This document shows, one piece after another, positions 1 to 11,353 of a DNA stretch of 64,000 nt; positions within the stretch are counted from its first letter, which is position 1; each line of letters starts with the position of its first letter. The stretch spans positions 496,001 to 560,000 of the forward strand of contig JALECJ010000020.1 of the NCBI GenBank assembly GCA_023515745.1, read 5' to 3'. The position numbers were made by a program, and so were the translations under genes. The notes beneath the pieces are model-generated. The model made no database searches. It saw only the letters and a program-made list of their open reading frames with translations, and was not told the origin of the DNA. The stretch is from Amoeboaphelidium protococcarum. Taxonomy: Eukaryota; Aphelidiomycota; Aphelidea.

Positions 1-1713
1 CGCGTCTAGTTCACCTCTAACATGAATGGTATACTTCTCTGGGATTAGAAAGTGGACATTCCACCTTAGATGTTGTTGATGAAGAATACTAAAGAAGAAA
101 TGCTGGTAAGGTATAGTTTCCAGCGGTAGTTCAACTTTCCGATGCTGATAATATCTGATGGTAGCTCCGTTCGCCGTAAACTTAATGACGTTGACGATAT
201 GCTCGCTATGATATAGATTGCGTAATAGGCTGGCGGTACTGTTCCTTTACAAGCGATAGATTTGTATGATGATAATGAAGGGGATAATAAGAGTGAAAGT
301 TCGGATTAATTGGACTGCTACTACAATTTCAGGGAGAGTCACTTTGACACAAGTATTCTATTGAGACGCGCTTTGAATGACGTTACTACCTAGAGGTATC
401 GACGTGATGTAATATAATGGCTCGCAAGTATCATTGGAGTTAAGAAGATAAGGCATCTACAAATGTCTAAAAAGTCTGACGGAACCGTGTCCTCTAATGA
501 CATATTCATTCCGTATTATGAGTGTCGTTCATCCCTTGGTACCGTGTACATTAATGCCGTTACTGGCAAGGTGGCGCATGGTCTTCAGTATATGCATAGT
601 CCTTCCCTGGTTGCCTGCGTATACTTCAGTGCTCTGTTGTTGAATTAATACTTTAGTTTTGCGCGTGAACATGCTACTTCATTTTGGGACGAATTAAGCT
701 CATAAATGTAGTACTAATTTCTATTTGAAGAGCTGGATGTGAAAAGTTTATTGATAAAGGCTGCGTGCTCTATTGCGTTATCGCGACTTCCTAAAATGTA
801 CGATTATGCTGTTCACTTGAATGATATCTATAGATACAAGTCATCTGGTGAGTATTTACAATCTGGTAAAGATTTGAGTTAGCTGCCAAAATCTAATAGA
901 TATTATCTTTAAGCAATGTTAAAAGATCACTTGGATTAAGAAAAAGTTAGTGTGGAGCATATTATAGTTAAATAGGACTTTAGCTAATCACAGCTGCGAA
1001 TTCTGTTCGGTGAGAGTTCGAGCTCTCCAAAAGTTCAAAGTTAGATTCACTTGCGCGTTGTAACTAAGAGTGAGCATACTAACGATGATTCTGTCAAAGA
1101 TGATGGTTGGGAGTCTGATTTAGAAAAGATCTTGGAAGAACCAGCTTTCTTGCTAAAACAGCTATAGCGATTATGGGGTAAATCATCGTCGACCACAAAT
1201 GACAGTGAAAAGGCACAATCTGATGGTGATAAAGTTAAAGAAGACAAGCAGGCAAAAGCTTTCAAGAGGCCAGAACCGTCAAGTAAGTAGAGAAGAAGGC
1301 CCAGATTATTTACTAAGGACAATTTCAACGTTGATGAATCCCTGCTGTATCGGAATGCTCAGATGAAAAGGTAATAATCAGCGACTCTGCAAGATGCTAT
1401 CAATATCGAGAAATCTCGGTAAGAGTTGGAGTATAAGTTGGTACATCGCGACTCTCGTTAGCTATATGAATGTCTAGATCTCTCTGGCAAAGAGTTCAGT
1501 TCTTCGCAAAGTGATATTTAGGCACAATTTAAAACTCTTGCCCACCAATACCATCCTGACAAGCATTTTGATGCTCCGGAAGCCGTGAGGGAAATGTACT
1601 CTGAGAAATTTATGAAGTTGAAGAAGGCCTATGAAATCCTGAAAGATCCTGTCCAGAAGAAAAGGTATGATGACGAATGTATTTAGAAAGTAAGAGTATC
1701 TCAGAATTTATGA
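1..1713 (+). CDS. J-domain protein, 5' end missing
   Basis: Frame 1 is open from base 1 to the TGA at 1711 if TAA/TAG are read as Gln, giving about 570 residues; the start lies outside the window. The last 85 residues form a J domain: YHPDK carries the HPD tripeptide that stimulates Hsp70 ATPase, followed by KLKKAYEILKDP and the closing KKRYDDE helix. The J domain is C-terminal. It is preceded by a charged, Ser-rich linker (about residues 340-470) and an N-terminal region I do not recognise. There is no Cys-rich zinc domain and no clear membrane segment, so this is a type III (class C) J protein, a specialised Hsp70 co-chaperone. Its 3' end faces the DXO gene with only 90 bp between the stops. 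Confidence 0.85.
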
Positions 1714-1803
1714 ATAGAGTATTTAATTAGTTCATCTTACTGTTATTCATCTTAAATTCCTGTTTAATAGAGGTATAACTGTAATATAGAGCATGAACAA
1801 GAA

Positions 1804-2980
1804 TCACGCGTCTGGATCATCACACGGACTTAGTTGTATGAATGGAGAATTCTTATCGTGTGATAGCTGGTAGTATTGAATATGCTCACCATCACCATCG
1901 ACAGTACCATACTCTATATTATCTTGAATGAATTTCAAAACCTTGCACAGAAAGTCCAAGTGCACCATGGGATCCCAGTAGCCTTTATGTCGAACTATAC
2001 GCGGAATTTTCAGTGTCTCAAATTCAGTAACGCTCTCTATACGGCCATTCTCATCTCTGAACCCGACACAAACTACATTAATGACATTGCTCATAAACTA
2101 CATATCTTTATATGTACAACTTACTTTTTTTGGTGGCAACTAGGAATGACTAAAAGTAAAATTTAGGCAATTTAAATCGTTCAAAATTGGCTTGATGTCG
2201 TGCATTGCGAATCACTTTGGATGTCTTCAATTCTACGAATTGCTCAAGTCTTTCAGTATTCTATGTTGGCACATCTTGCTATTGAATAGAACTTGATCTG
2301 GATTCATCAATGCAATCAGCTTCAGCTCCGATTAGTAATGAATGTGATCCAATCTTGAGTTTGAGCACAAGTCCATACTAGACGTGAATATCAACAGTAT
2401 CATTATCCCGTCGATTAATCTCATCACTAAGATTTGGGGATAATGTATGGCCAAGTGGTGCCGTGTTCATCGCCTCAAACTTGTAACCGTGGTAGGTGAG
2501 CAACTTGTGCACATCCGTCAACTCTTCAAACACGGCCCACTTTGGAGATGACTGAATATAAATCACACCATTCATTTTATACACTTTGAACTTCCATTCC
2601 TCTGTCTAAATCTAAATGTGCGGATTCTACTATCTAGAACTATCACAGGTCAGCATCAGACGCGTCAGTATCCCTCGCCATGTAACAAACTCTTCGGTGA
2701 TGTCGTACTTGATGAAATCCAATGTTTACAATATTGCGTCCAACCCCTCATTAATCATTTAATCACGTTCTATATACTTTTCGGGATAACCATTACTCAG
2801 ATCAATCATTGACAGTGCCTCAGGTGTACACATCGGACTGTACTGTCTCAGAGATTCATTACTCATCGGTTTCACCACTCGATCAGGGCCAATGCTGAAA
2901 TGGCCAATTTCTTAAGGTTTTGCAAACGGTACATTTCCAGGTCTAAGATTCGTATTAGCCTTAATGTCAAACTACTTCAT
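1804..2980 (-). CDS. DXO: DXO/RAI1-family decapping exoribonuclease
   Basis: Encoded as exon 2980-2125 and exon 2105-1804 (385 aa, normal for the family), ending at TGA. The family removes incomplete or non-canonical 5' caps from RNA and degrades the body 5'-3'. Diagnostic pieces in order are PFAKPQEIGHFS, FVTWRG, GYKFEA, GSHSLL with GAEADC (metal-binding acidic residue near 222), FVELKTS (Glu250 and Lys252 of the nuclease core) and FERFKLPKFYFQSFL, then VVCVGFRDENG. The Gln of PQEIGHFS is a TAA (2912-2914), direct support for the code. The start ATG at 2980 sits just ahead of the conserved region. A 19-nt intron is needed to keep frame. It converges on the J-protein gene. Confidence 0.93.
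2106..2124 (-). other. 19-nt intron in the DXO gene
   Basis: Read on the minus strand it starts GTAAGT and ends AAAG. Removing it joins SFLVATKK to the conserved VVCVGFRDENG in frame; without it the frame changes. No other GT-AG pair nearby restores frame while keeping the conserved residues. A one-base frameshift would be the alternative. Confidence 0.6.
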
Positions 2981-3117
2981 ACTATTTATCGCTACTGGTA
3001 TATTTTCCTATGTTAAATGGATTGAATGTGAATAATCAACACTTTCAAGTAGTTCTCTGCAAAATAGTTCTGATTTTGATTTATTGTTAGCGCTATAAAC
3101 TTCTGCGAGTGATCTAA

Positions 3118-3685
3118 GGGGCTGTCCAGAAATTACGTAATTAGTCGAGGGGGGGGGGGTCCTGGCAGAAACGATCTTAGCGTTACGTAGAATTTTTCCT
3201 ATACAGATCTCCAGTATAAATAGCGTGTATTGAGTAAAGCAGTTTTCATTGTTATTATTCTAAGCATCATTTCTCTCTTTTGCAATCTAATCCTTTGTTT
3301 CATTGTATGGTACATGTAGTTAAAATATCACGGAGCAGTCATCTGCACTAACATATTAAATGCTCCTTTCAAGATCTGTTGTTTATAATACGGACGTTTG
3401 AACGCGTAAATTGATTTAATTTAGACATAAATATAACTCTGAGTGATTGTATTCAGTATACAGTTATCTAACTATGAGAAATATGACGGTCGGACCTTGT
3501 TTGAGAGTAAATTCTTATTTTTCAATTTTACAAGTTTCGCTTTAACACCAATCAATTCCGCTTGACGAGATACGTCCAAAAATGCAGTTATATCGCGATT
3601 AGCTCTTGACTACATGGAGCAAGATGACAGGGGAGGGGGGTCTAAATGAGCGATTTAGAGCGTTACGTAATTTCTGGACAGCCCC
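3118..3685. mobile_element. 568-bp MITE, PIF/Harbinger-like
   Basis: The ends are perfect 23-bp terminal inverted repeats: GGGGCTGTCCAGAAATTACG then TAA at 3118, mirrored up to 3685. The element is bounded by a 3-bp direct repeat TAA (3115-3117 and 3686-3688). A TWA target duplication and a GGG..CTGT end are typical of PIF/Harbinger elements. Subterminal GCGTTACGTA recurs near both ends (3179 and 3659), a possible transposase-binding motif, and an 11-G run lies at 3149-3159. No transposase-like ORF is present, so the copy is non-autonomous. Confidence 0.85.
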
Positions 3686-3688
3686 TAA

Positions 3689-4933
3689 GGCGATGTGGGA
3701 TTTAGATTTGTTAAAATTGGATCATCTAAACTCCACAGAGTTCGCTATTGATACTTACTTATCGACGCGCCACCACTCCTTCGCAATAGTATTTTTCTTT
3801 CCAGCAACTTGCTTCTCTAAAGTGTGGGTCACCCTTCACTTAAATTTAAATGTAGGTAACAGTATTTTATAGACTAAAACTCTGTAATTTGCATCCAAGT
3901 TCGAGTGAACTAATGTTATAAATAGAAATAGGGAAAAAGTGTTGAAGAAGGCCTTATCCTAGAAGATTAGATATTGATTGCGGTATATAGCGTGAAAACT
4001 ACTTCTCGTAAGAAAATTTAAATTTTGTGCTTAAGAATAGCACAATGAATGTATTTTATTAGTGTCGTTGGCGTAATCAGAATGCAAATGACTGACACAA
4101 GCTAGTCCAATTCAGTGAATACGCTAGGTTATTCTCTCATACTGTGATGCAAGACAAATACCTAATCCGTTTCATCAGTAAGTTTTCAAGTACCAATTTG
4201 GCCATCATCGGATCATGAAGACATTTCGGGCCATTGCTTAGTAAAACCTAAGGCTGGAAATCTATACTAAGTTATTGGTGAACTGCAAAGTGTCAATGGT
4301 GTTATGACGGTGGTGGCGCAGCAGATGTATCTTTGCGAAATATATATTAGCCAGGTGATTGATTACATTCCGAAGGCGTCTATTATTACGCTATCAACTA
4401 TTGTATCAGTGTCTGCAGGGAATGTTGTTCTAAAAGATTCACTATATGATGGCTTGGATATTAAATTTGATTGTTAGTTCATCGCAAGACGTTATTCAAC
4501 TCTGCTGTAAAAAATATCACCAAACCTGATCTCATGCTCCATGTTTGTGGGTATGTAGTATCATTTGGCATAGATACTATCGTCTTATCTTACTGCTCAT
4601 TAGGATTGGTATTGACAAGTAAACTGGCGTCTTACAGTAGAACGTTTGGGCTCAGTCTGTACTAGCGTCCCTAGTTTCGGTGCTTTCATATTGTAGATCT
4701 TTAAATACTAATTATCTTGATACGAATCCCTGAAAATCAACGTGTCATTGATAGTCTAAGACTTCAATGACCCACGGAATACTGAACCTAAGTAACGGAA
4801 GGATAAAGTCGATATAATCTAACAGCGCATCAATGGATTAATTGGCCGGTTCTTTACCTTTTTAGATTGACTGAGAGTTACTGTGATTGAATAACTAAAA
4901 GATTAATTCATCAGATTACGCCACTGTGTTTGG
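3689..4933. other. Non-genic stretch with one weak ORF
   Basis: No recognisable gene. A TGA-free run in frame 2 at 4148-4615 (155 codons) has ordinary-looking composition but no conserved motif, and a run of that length is expected fairly often when only TGA stops translation. It could be remains of the 5' half of the Fanzor-like gene downstream, but I cannot show that. Confidence 0.4.
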
Positions 4934-4936
4934 TGA

Positions 4937-5575
4937 GGGCAGAGGCGATGTGCAAATGAGTAAAAACGTCTAATGGCAAGAGTTCTCATGCTCAATATCT
5001 GCAAAAATGAGGAAGAAAGCTGTTTGGATGAAATACGATCCCCTGATGTAAGCTTGGATATCTCTGATCCCTACTCCTCGCTGCATGATACATGGTGCTT
5101 ATCATGCTCATCTGATAACTTCTGGGGCTGCGTAATCAATTGCTGGGCTGTTAACGCGACAGTAAATGGGGTCGCTTGCGCTGGAAGACACGCAACAAGC
5201 GTTAAAAAGCGTATACGATCAGATTGCGTAAGAACTGTCCAGTGGCAATGGGACACAATAATTGCCTATGGTGGTGGTTCGTTTAATAGCTCCTCAAGAG
5301 GATATCCTCAGACTCCTAACAAGTATCTCTTAGTAGAGCTAAAACGGCGATTCAAATGCAGGCGGATAACTGAGTATCGAACAATCTAGGTATGTTCCAA
5401 TTGTGACGGTAAGTAGGCCTAAACTAGATTCCGAGAGGTCAAACAGTACCAAAACCTTTGCTTGACTCTCTGAACGCGTAATGTTAATGCTACTAGGGTC
5501 ATAAGGCACATCTTCATATGTAAGAACGGTTTTAATGGTGAATGGTCAGAGCTTTTTCGTCCCAGAAGGCGTTGA
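4937..5575 (+). pseudogene. Decayed Fanzor/TnpB-like RNA-guided nuclease, C-terminal part
   Basis: Frame 2 reads a C-terminal RuvC-like half typical of Fanzor (eukaryotic TnpB). It has IIAYGGGSF, a Gly-rich stretch then PNKYLLVELKRR, ITEYRT (position of the second catalytic Glu, 5372), VCSNC (first zinc knuckle) and NVNATRVIRHIF, ending FRPRRR at TGA 5573. Two key sites are broken. The Trp of the family's WNRDVNA motif is an in-frame TGA (5471-5473), and the catalytic Asp of that motif is Asn. The second zinc pair is also missing, and an in-frame TGA at 4934 cuts the N-terminal side. The parent would have been an OMEGA-type nuclease carried by a transposon. Assignment rests on motif order only. 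Confidence 0.62.
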
Positions 5576-5974
5576 TTGACAGTCTAATGCCCACTGTGGC
5601 TACGGTGGATTAAAAGAAGAAGGTTGGGCAGCCTGTTGATCTGCAGTATATTGAAAAGTCGTGAGTAGTTGCGGGACTATTCTGACCGCTTTAGCGTGCA
5701 TGAATTGAGTGAAATCAATCTTTGTATGATATACTGTAGCATCGTCTTTCTTCCCGTGGCTGTGAACTGGGATTCACACACGTACAGTAACGTCGGGTCT
5801 ACAGTTCTGTACAGTAGAGCAATTTTCCTCCTCTTACATTCTTTCGCTAGTTTTTCTCAGCTGACTTTTCATTTGTCGTTTCAATACGCGTTTTTATCTA
5901 CATAACAGTTAGTCAGCATATTCAGTCCTATAAAGTATTAACTCTGCTCAGTTGTGTTAGTTCAACAGTCAACA
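5576..5974. other. Spacer upstream of gamma-tubulin
   Basis: 399 bp with no recognisable gene; pyrimidine-rich from about 5820. Presumed to hold the gamma-tubulin promoter. Confidence 0.4.
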
Positions 5975-7570
5975 ATGAGTCGAGAAATTATATCATTGCA
6001 AGTGGGACAATGCGGCAATTAGAGTAAGATTTTAGTTTATAGTGTTTTCATGCTTCAACATTAATGAAATGAGATACCGTCTTGTGTAGTTGGAATGGAG
6101 TTTTGGGCTCAATTGTGCGCGGAACATGGTCTCGCACCGGATGGTTTGCCTCTCACCTCATCTGATTAGTAGTAATAGTAGTAGTCTCCCTCTATACCTC
6201 TGATGGATCGTAAAGATATTTTCTTCTACCAAGCTGAAGATGGTCACTATATTCCTCGCTCGATTCTCGTAGATCTAGAGCCACGAGTAAGATAATACAT
6301 TTTTGACTTGTTACCTTCATCCCATGTTGATCCAGAATTAATTATCTAAATGTAGGTGATCAATAATATAATGTAATCGCCGTATGGCCTTCTTCATAAT
6401 CCTGAAAATGTGTACTAAAGTTAGGATGGAAGTGGCGCGGGAAATATTTGGGCTAGTGGGTATCAGAGTGGTGAAAGATTGAGTGAGGACTTATTTGACA
6501 TTCTAGATCGTGAGGCGGATAACGCTGAATCTTTGGAAGGATTCAATCTGATGCACAGTATTGCCGGTGGTACAGGTAGTGGACTGGGATCGTATCTACT
6601 TGAGATGTTGTCTGATAGATTCCCTAAAAAGCTGATACAAACATATTCTGTATTTCCCAGTCATACTGAGGCTGTGTCTGATGTAGTAGTTCAGCCTTAT
6701 AATTCTCTACTATCTCTTAAACGACTGACCGAGAACGCTGACATGGTCACTGTCTTGGACAATGCTGCTCTGAATAGACTTGCTCAGGACCAGTTGCATA
6801 TTAAGAATGCATCTTTTGCCCAGATCAATCGAATGGTCTCCACCATTATGGCAACTTCTAGTATACAGATGCGGTTCCCATCTTACACTTACAATAGTAT
6901 GATTGGTTTAATGTCATCCCTTGTTCCCATCAGAAAGTGTCATTACATTACCTGTGCTTATACCCCCTTTACTCACATTGATTTACGCGATTATGCTGCC
7001 AGTAGTAATGTTAATGCGGCGAGTGAAAACTCTGCTAATGCTGTGAATAGAAGCAGATAATCGTTGATGAAGAAGGCTGGACTTTCTGATATTATGAGAA
7101 GACTGTTATAATCCAAAAGTCGCGTCATTTCAGTAGAAAATACGCCATTAAATTGCTATTTATCTGCAATGACTATAGTTCAAGGTGATGTAGACGCGAA
7201 AGATGTTCATAAAGCTATTCTAAAATTGAAGGAGAAGAATACGATGCAGTTTGCACCGTGGAAGCCATCATCCATGTAGATTAATGTGGCGAGACGTTCA
7301 CCGTGTCTGGAAGATGGTGATACTCAAAGCGGCCGTGTAAGTGGTTTAATGCTGGCTAATCACACCTCCGTCGCTCAACTCTTTAAAAGTACTATCGATC
7401 AGTATGATAGACTGAGAAAGAGAAACGCCTTCTTGGAATAATATCGAAAACTGGACATGTTCAAAGATGGTCTGGAAGAGTTTGATGTATCCCGGGAGTC
7501 ACTTCTCGATGTCACTGAAGAGTATCTGGCATGTGAACAAGCTGACTATCTATCCAAGATGAAAGTTTGA
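5975..7570 (+). CDS. TUBG: Gamma-tubulin
   Basis: Three exons (5975-6023, 6090-6286, 6356-7570) give 486 aa; introns are 66 and 69 nt. Gamma-tubulin nucleates microtubules in the gamma-TuRC at the spindle pole or centrosome. Visible are the N-terminus [17 protein letters not shown], the GTP-binding loop [43 protein letters not shown] and [13 protein letters not shown]. These are gamma-type rather than alpha or beta. Conserved Gln at NQIG (TAG 6020), RRLLQ (TAA 7109) and FLEQ (TAA) prove the code. A Gln/Ser insert (six consecutive TAG/TAA codons near residue 42) sits in an N-terminal loop. The second intron keeps frame and has no TGA, so it is recognised only because it interrupts LEPRVIN. Confidence 0.97.
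6024..6089 (+). other. Gamma-tubulin intron 1 (66 nt)
   Basis: GTAAGA...GTGTAG, splitting the Ile codon of NQIG. It is confirmed by the exact gamma-tubulin N-terminus on either side. Confidence 0.93.
6287..6355 (+). other. Gamma-tubulin intron 2 (69 nt)
   Basis: GTAAGA...ATGTAG. It is in frame and free of TGA, so it would be read as 23 extra residues inside the conserved LEPRVIN block if retained. Confidence 0.9.
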
Positions 7571-7953
7571 TAAGCTTTCCATACTCTCTCCAGCTTTGAC
7601 TTTCAATTATAACAAGAAATGTTTAGTTGCGATAATTGTTTTCTTCTACGCGCGTATAAATCTGTTCATAAACCATATTCTACTCTCTATAATCTTTGGC
7701 TTAAGATAGTCCACTATGTACGGTAAACGTTGAAACATAACGACGAAAGTTTCTGTTTCAGGCTCGCGTTGAAGATTTCGGAATATTCCCCGTTTCGAAT
7801 TCGATTGGGATTCTTTTCTTCGATGAGCTGAATTGAACCGACTTGAGTGACTTTGCCATTCTTTCTGTTTCACTATAAGCGAAGTGAGTCTTTATTCATT
7901 TAACACTCTCTGTATAGTGAGTACTATCTACTTATTATCTCTTGATATTTGAA
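7571..7953. other. Spacer after gamma-tubulin
   Basis: 383 bp. A minus-strand ORF of 75 codons (7646-7873) has no recognisable motif. I see no RNA gene. Confidence 0.4.
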
Positions 7954-9963
7954 ATGGAGTAGTAGGATAAGTAATTGTAATAATTGACTCTCTAGTAGAC
8001 TGAATATTCTGTAATTTCCGATGTTTATTTGACATCGAATCTACAAGTCACTGCCGAACCTCATCTGAGTGCATTGTCTAATACGGAAATGTCTTCAACT
8101 CAAAAGTCTGCTTAGAATTAAAAATCTAATCGTATCAGTGCTGAGGATTTTAGTAGTAGAAGTAGTAGTAGTAAGAATAGTGATGAGTTGAAAGACAAAG
8201 TCCATTTGTAGCTCCCCTCGGAGTTACCGTCTAATACTGCAAGACGTAAATCCTATGATGATATTGGTATGAAACAGTAACAATAATAACAACAACTCAA
8301 TGCTGTACCTTCTGCAACTGTAATTAGTGGATCTCTTGAAAGTGGTTCAGCTCGGAGGAGTCCTCTTGTAAAATCAACAAGTTCTAATATTCTCAGTGGC
8401 TCATCTCAACTATTCTCCATTGATGAGTAGTAATAATACGATGCTGGTGTTGGGAATAACGCACGTAATGCTGCGCCGACGTCTAGATCTAATGCTACAA
8501 CAAAGTCACATAACATCAAGACTAGAGATAGATAGTAGAGTGTTAGCTCCGTGGCCGGTAATTTTATAAGTAATCTTCTAGATTTCAGGATGAAGAATTC
8601 CAAAGATGGTATTAAATCCACGAATACATCTGCTAATAAGTCCAACTTTCCTATTGATAACAAGAGTAGTAGAATTTAGAGCTAATCGAACACTATAGCT
8701 ACAGACCGATCTACTCTATCTATTCAGGTGGCCGTCGATAAAGCATTGTCGATTGAAGTGGATTCTGATAGCCAAGATTCGGCCGAGCAGTTGAAAGGTG
8801 AAGATAATGGTTAGGACGTTAAGGAATAGCAATAACAGTAGCAATCGCCAACATCTAAATTTGACAACTAGTAGAGAAGGTAGTCTGTACAAGACACAAG
8901 CATTCTCTTCCGGGACAGTACTGGCAGCAATAATGGTGGTGGCAGTAGTAATAACCCTGGTGCAACAAAGATAAGTACCATATTTAGAGTTGCTTCATTT
9001 GTTAAACGATCATCTAATTAATCATAATCTTCGCAGGATAAGCAGAAAGACCTGTCACTGACTGGCCAGAGTATAAAAAATAATGTGCTTTTCCAGCCCG
9101 GCAAAAGCTGGTTTGGCAATACTAACAGCAGTAATGGTGGTGCCAAGAGTAAAAAGAATGTCGGCTCTAAATAGTAAAAGAAGGGCAAGTAGTCTAAAAA
9201 GTAACAAAAGTCATAGAATGGCACCTCCGACTCTGATTCCGATGATTTATTTGTTGACTCGGACGAAGATTTTATTGAGGAGGAAGGTGGCGTTGGCGGT
9301 GCTAGTGGAAGATTTATGAGTAATATTGAAGGTGATGAAGATGAAGATGATGACACTGATGGCGATGGTGTTATCAGTAAGACTAATAATCAGCTCCTTA
9401 ATGTTGCAGATGACGGTTTGAATTTCAATCGCAGCTTTAGGAAAGTGCACGATATTTTTAAAGTAACTAGTGCTTTCTAATCGACTGCTTAATCATCATC
9501 CACGGCCGGAACTGGTAAAGATGGTCGGAAATAGTCTGCTGGTATTCGTAAAGGACCTCGCCTGGGCAGTGAAGATGAATTGGCAAAGAAATCCGGACAC
9601 TCTGATGCGGAAAATAAGATGCTTCTGGAGGAAGTTTATAAAGCGCTCAGTCTTCCATTTGATCTTACAGAGATTGAAAAGTCTTTAGGCATACTTCATA
9701 ACTCTGGTCATGGTTATCATCGTCATCATTAGTCGCAATCTTAACTGCAGAACGACCAGTCGCAGAATGTAAGTTCATAGAGCGAACACAATTAGTAGCA
9801 TTTGCCATAGTCTCAGTCCAATGGAAGTAATCATTTGAATATCTCGGATTCTGTAAATTACTTTACAGGTGATGTTGAATCTTATATTCCGCTGGGCAAG
9901 TTTAGACGTGGCTATCTCCCACCGCCAAAAGTAAAAGCTGAATTGCCGTACCTGCGCTCTTGA
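7954..9963 (+). CDS. Low-complexity Ser/Asn/Gln-rich protein, unknown
   Basis: A single exon of 669 aa from the first ATG to TGA, uninterrupted only when TAR is read as Gln. Most of it is Ser, Asn, Gln and Gly with clustered basic segments (SKQQKKGKQSKKQQKS around residue 405). A strongly acidic block follows (SDSDSDDLFVDSDEDFIEEE, about 425-445). Only the C-terminus looks ordered: NFNRSFRKVHDIFKVTSAF (about 490), LLEEVYKALSLPFDLTEIEK (about 560), and a closing IPLGKFRRGYLPPPKVK. I do not recognise the family. The mix of acidic and basic low complexity is common in nuclear or nucleolar proteins, but that is inference. Gln runs are built from TAG and TAA codons. Confidence 0.8.
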
Positions 9964-10298
9964 CAAGTCTATATTATTGTTGTTGTTGATGGTGCTTTTA
10001 CCTTGGTTTTTGTGAATATCTCCATAAATGTACTTGTGCATAAGTTGTTTATCCCTTTCCATTGGTATGATGGTATTATCATAAATGAAACATTTTAATA
10101 CTGAGTTGATTTGTTCATATCAAGTACAACACTATAACATTGTTATTACAAAAAATTTTGATCAGCTCTAACGCTTCTTGAGTTCTCTTACAGCTCTTTC
10201 GCTCTCTTTCAAAGTTCATAATATCAAATTATCGCTCTGAAGATTTAATTGAAGTTCATTTAGACCAAGTTTTTATATTCTTTAATTATAAAGCTAAA
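9964..10298. other. Spacer upstream of YOD1
   Basis: 335 bp, AT-rich, with a poly-CAA/TTG patch near 9975. No gene seen; presumed promoter of the OTU gene. Confidence 0.4.
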
Positions 10299-11237
10299 AT
10301 GATGAGATTGAGAGTGAAGGATGCTAATGGGAAGTAAGTCATCTTGAGTTTGTCGCAGTAGTCCACCATGTCAGAGTTGGGGTAGGAGCTGTTACATAAT
10401 TTTGGTGTTCCCGTTGAAGAGTAAAAGATAAAGATGGCTGTACCTCCGTTCACTTAGATTTAAATAGAAGGAGATAAGAGTATTGCTGGTGTTATTAAAT
10501 CTGGAGACTCTTTGATACTCGAGCGAAAGTTTAATTCGACCAGTAATGCTACTCCTCAGTCATCTGGCGGTTAGACTTTGAGTGGTGTTAGTAGTAATGG
10601 TGGTGCTGGTGGTGTAAGCAAGAGCTCTGAAAGTCATAAACTCAGAATTAGACCAATCGCTGATGATAACTCTTGCCTTTTCAATTCAATTGGCTACGTA
10701 CTGTTGAATAAAGATAAATCGCAGGCGTCATAGTTGAGACAGTTGATTGCTAATACTGTACTTGATCATCCGCAAATCTACAACTCCACCTTTCTAGGTA
10801 TGGATCCGATGGCGTATATCAGTAGAATTATGGACACACAATGCTGGGGTGGTGCTATTGAATTGTCAATATTTGCAAAGCACTTCCAGACTGAAATTGT
10901 GTCAATAGATGTGGAAACTGGTGTTCCATACCGATTTGGTGAAGATTCTGGGTATGAGCGGCGCGTCTTTATTCTGTACAGCGGTATTCACTATGATGCT
11001 ATTGCGCAAGGTTGGCCGGGGAATGAGCAGTTGGATGTCACTATATTCCCCGCTCAGGATGATGCATTACTAGTTGAGGCTATCAAAGTTGCTGAGGAGG
11101 AGCGCAAAGGGAGAAGGTACACCAACACGCGAACGTTCACCTTAAAGTGTGGTAATTGTGGTAAAGCATTGGTTGGTGAATCTGATGCTCAATCTCACGC
11201 CCAATCGACTGGTCACGTTAACTTTGTAGAATACTGA
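10299..11237 (+). CDS. YOD1: OTU-type deubiquitinase, YOD1/OTU1 family
   Basis: 312 aa, one exon, TGA stop. The N-terminal 75 residues form a UBX-like fold (RLRVKDANGK, then VKIAGVIKSGD-type ending), which in this family docks on the p97/Cdc48 ATPase. The OTU catalytic core follows: RPIADDNSCLFNS with nucleophile Cys126, WGGAIELSIFAKHF, and YSGIHYDAIA with His231. A C-terminal C2H2 zinc finger (CGNCGKAL...H...H) completes the YOD1/OTU1 architecture. The enzyme trims ubiquitin chains on Cdc48 substrates, for example in ER-associated degradation. The start is the first of two adjacent ATGs. Length matches yeast Otu1 (301) and human YOD1 (348). Confidence 0.96.
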
Positions 11238-11353
11238 GTGAAGTATTATTATCATAATTTAACGTAATGTCCTAATGATTAAACGTATAACCATTATAAG
11301 GCCAGCGAGAAACTGGATATCAAATAATTATATAATCTTTCAAATTACAGAAA

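Noticed and set aside
5669-5905. 78-codon ORF upstream of gamma-tubulin
   Set aside because: No similarity and composition like surrounding spacer; overlaps the presumed promoter.
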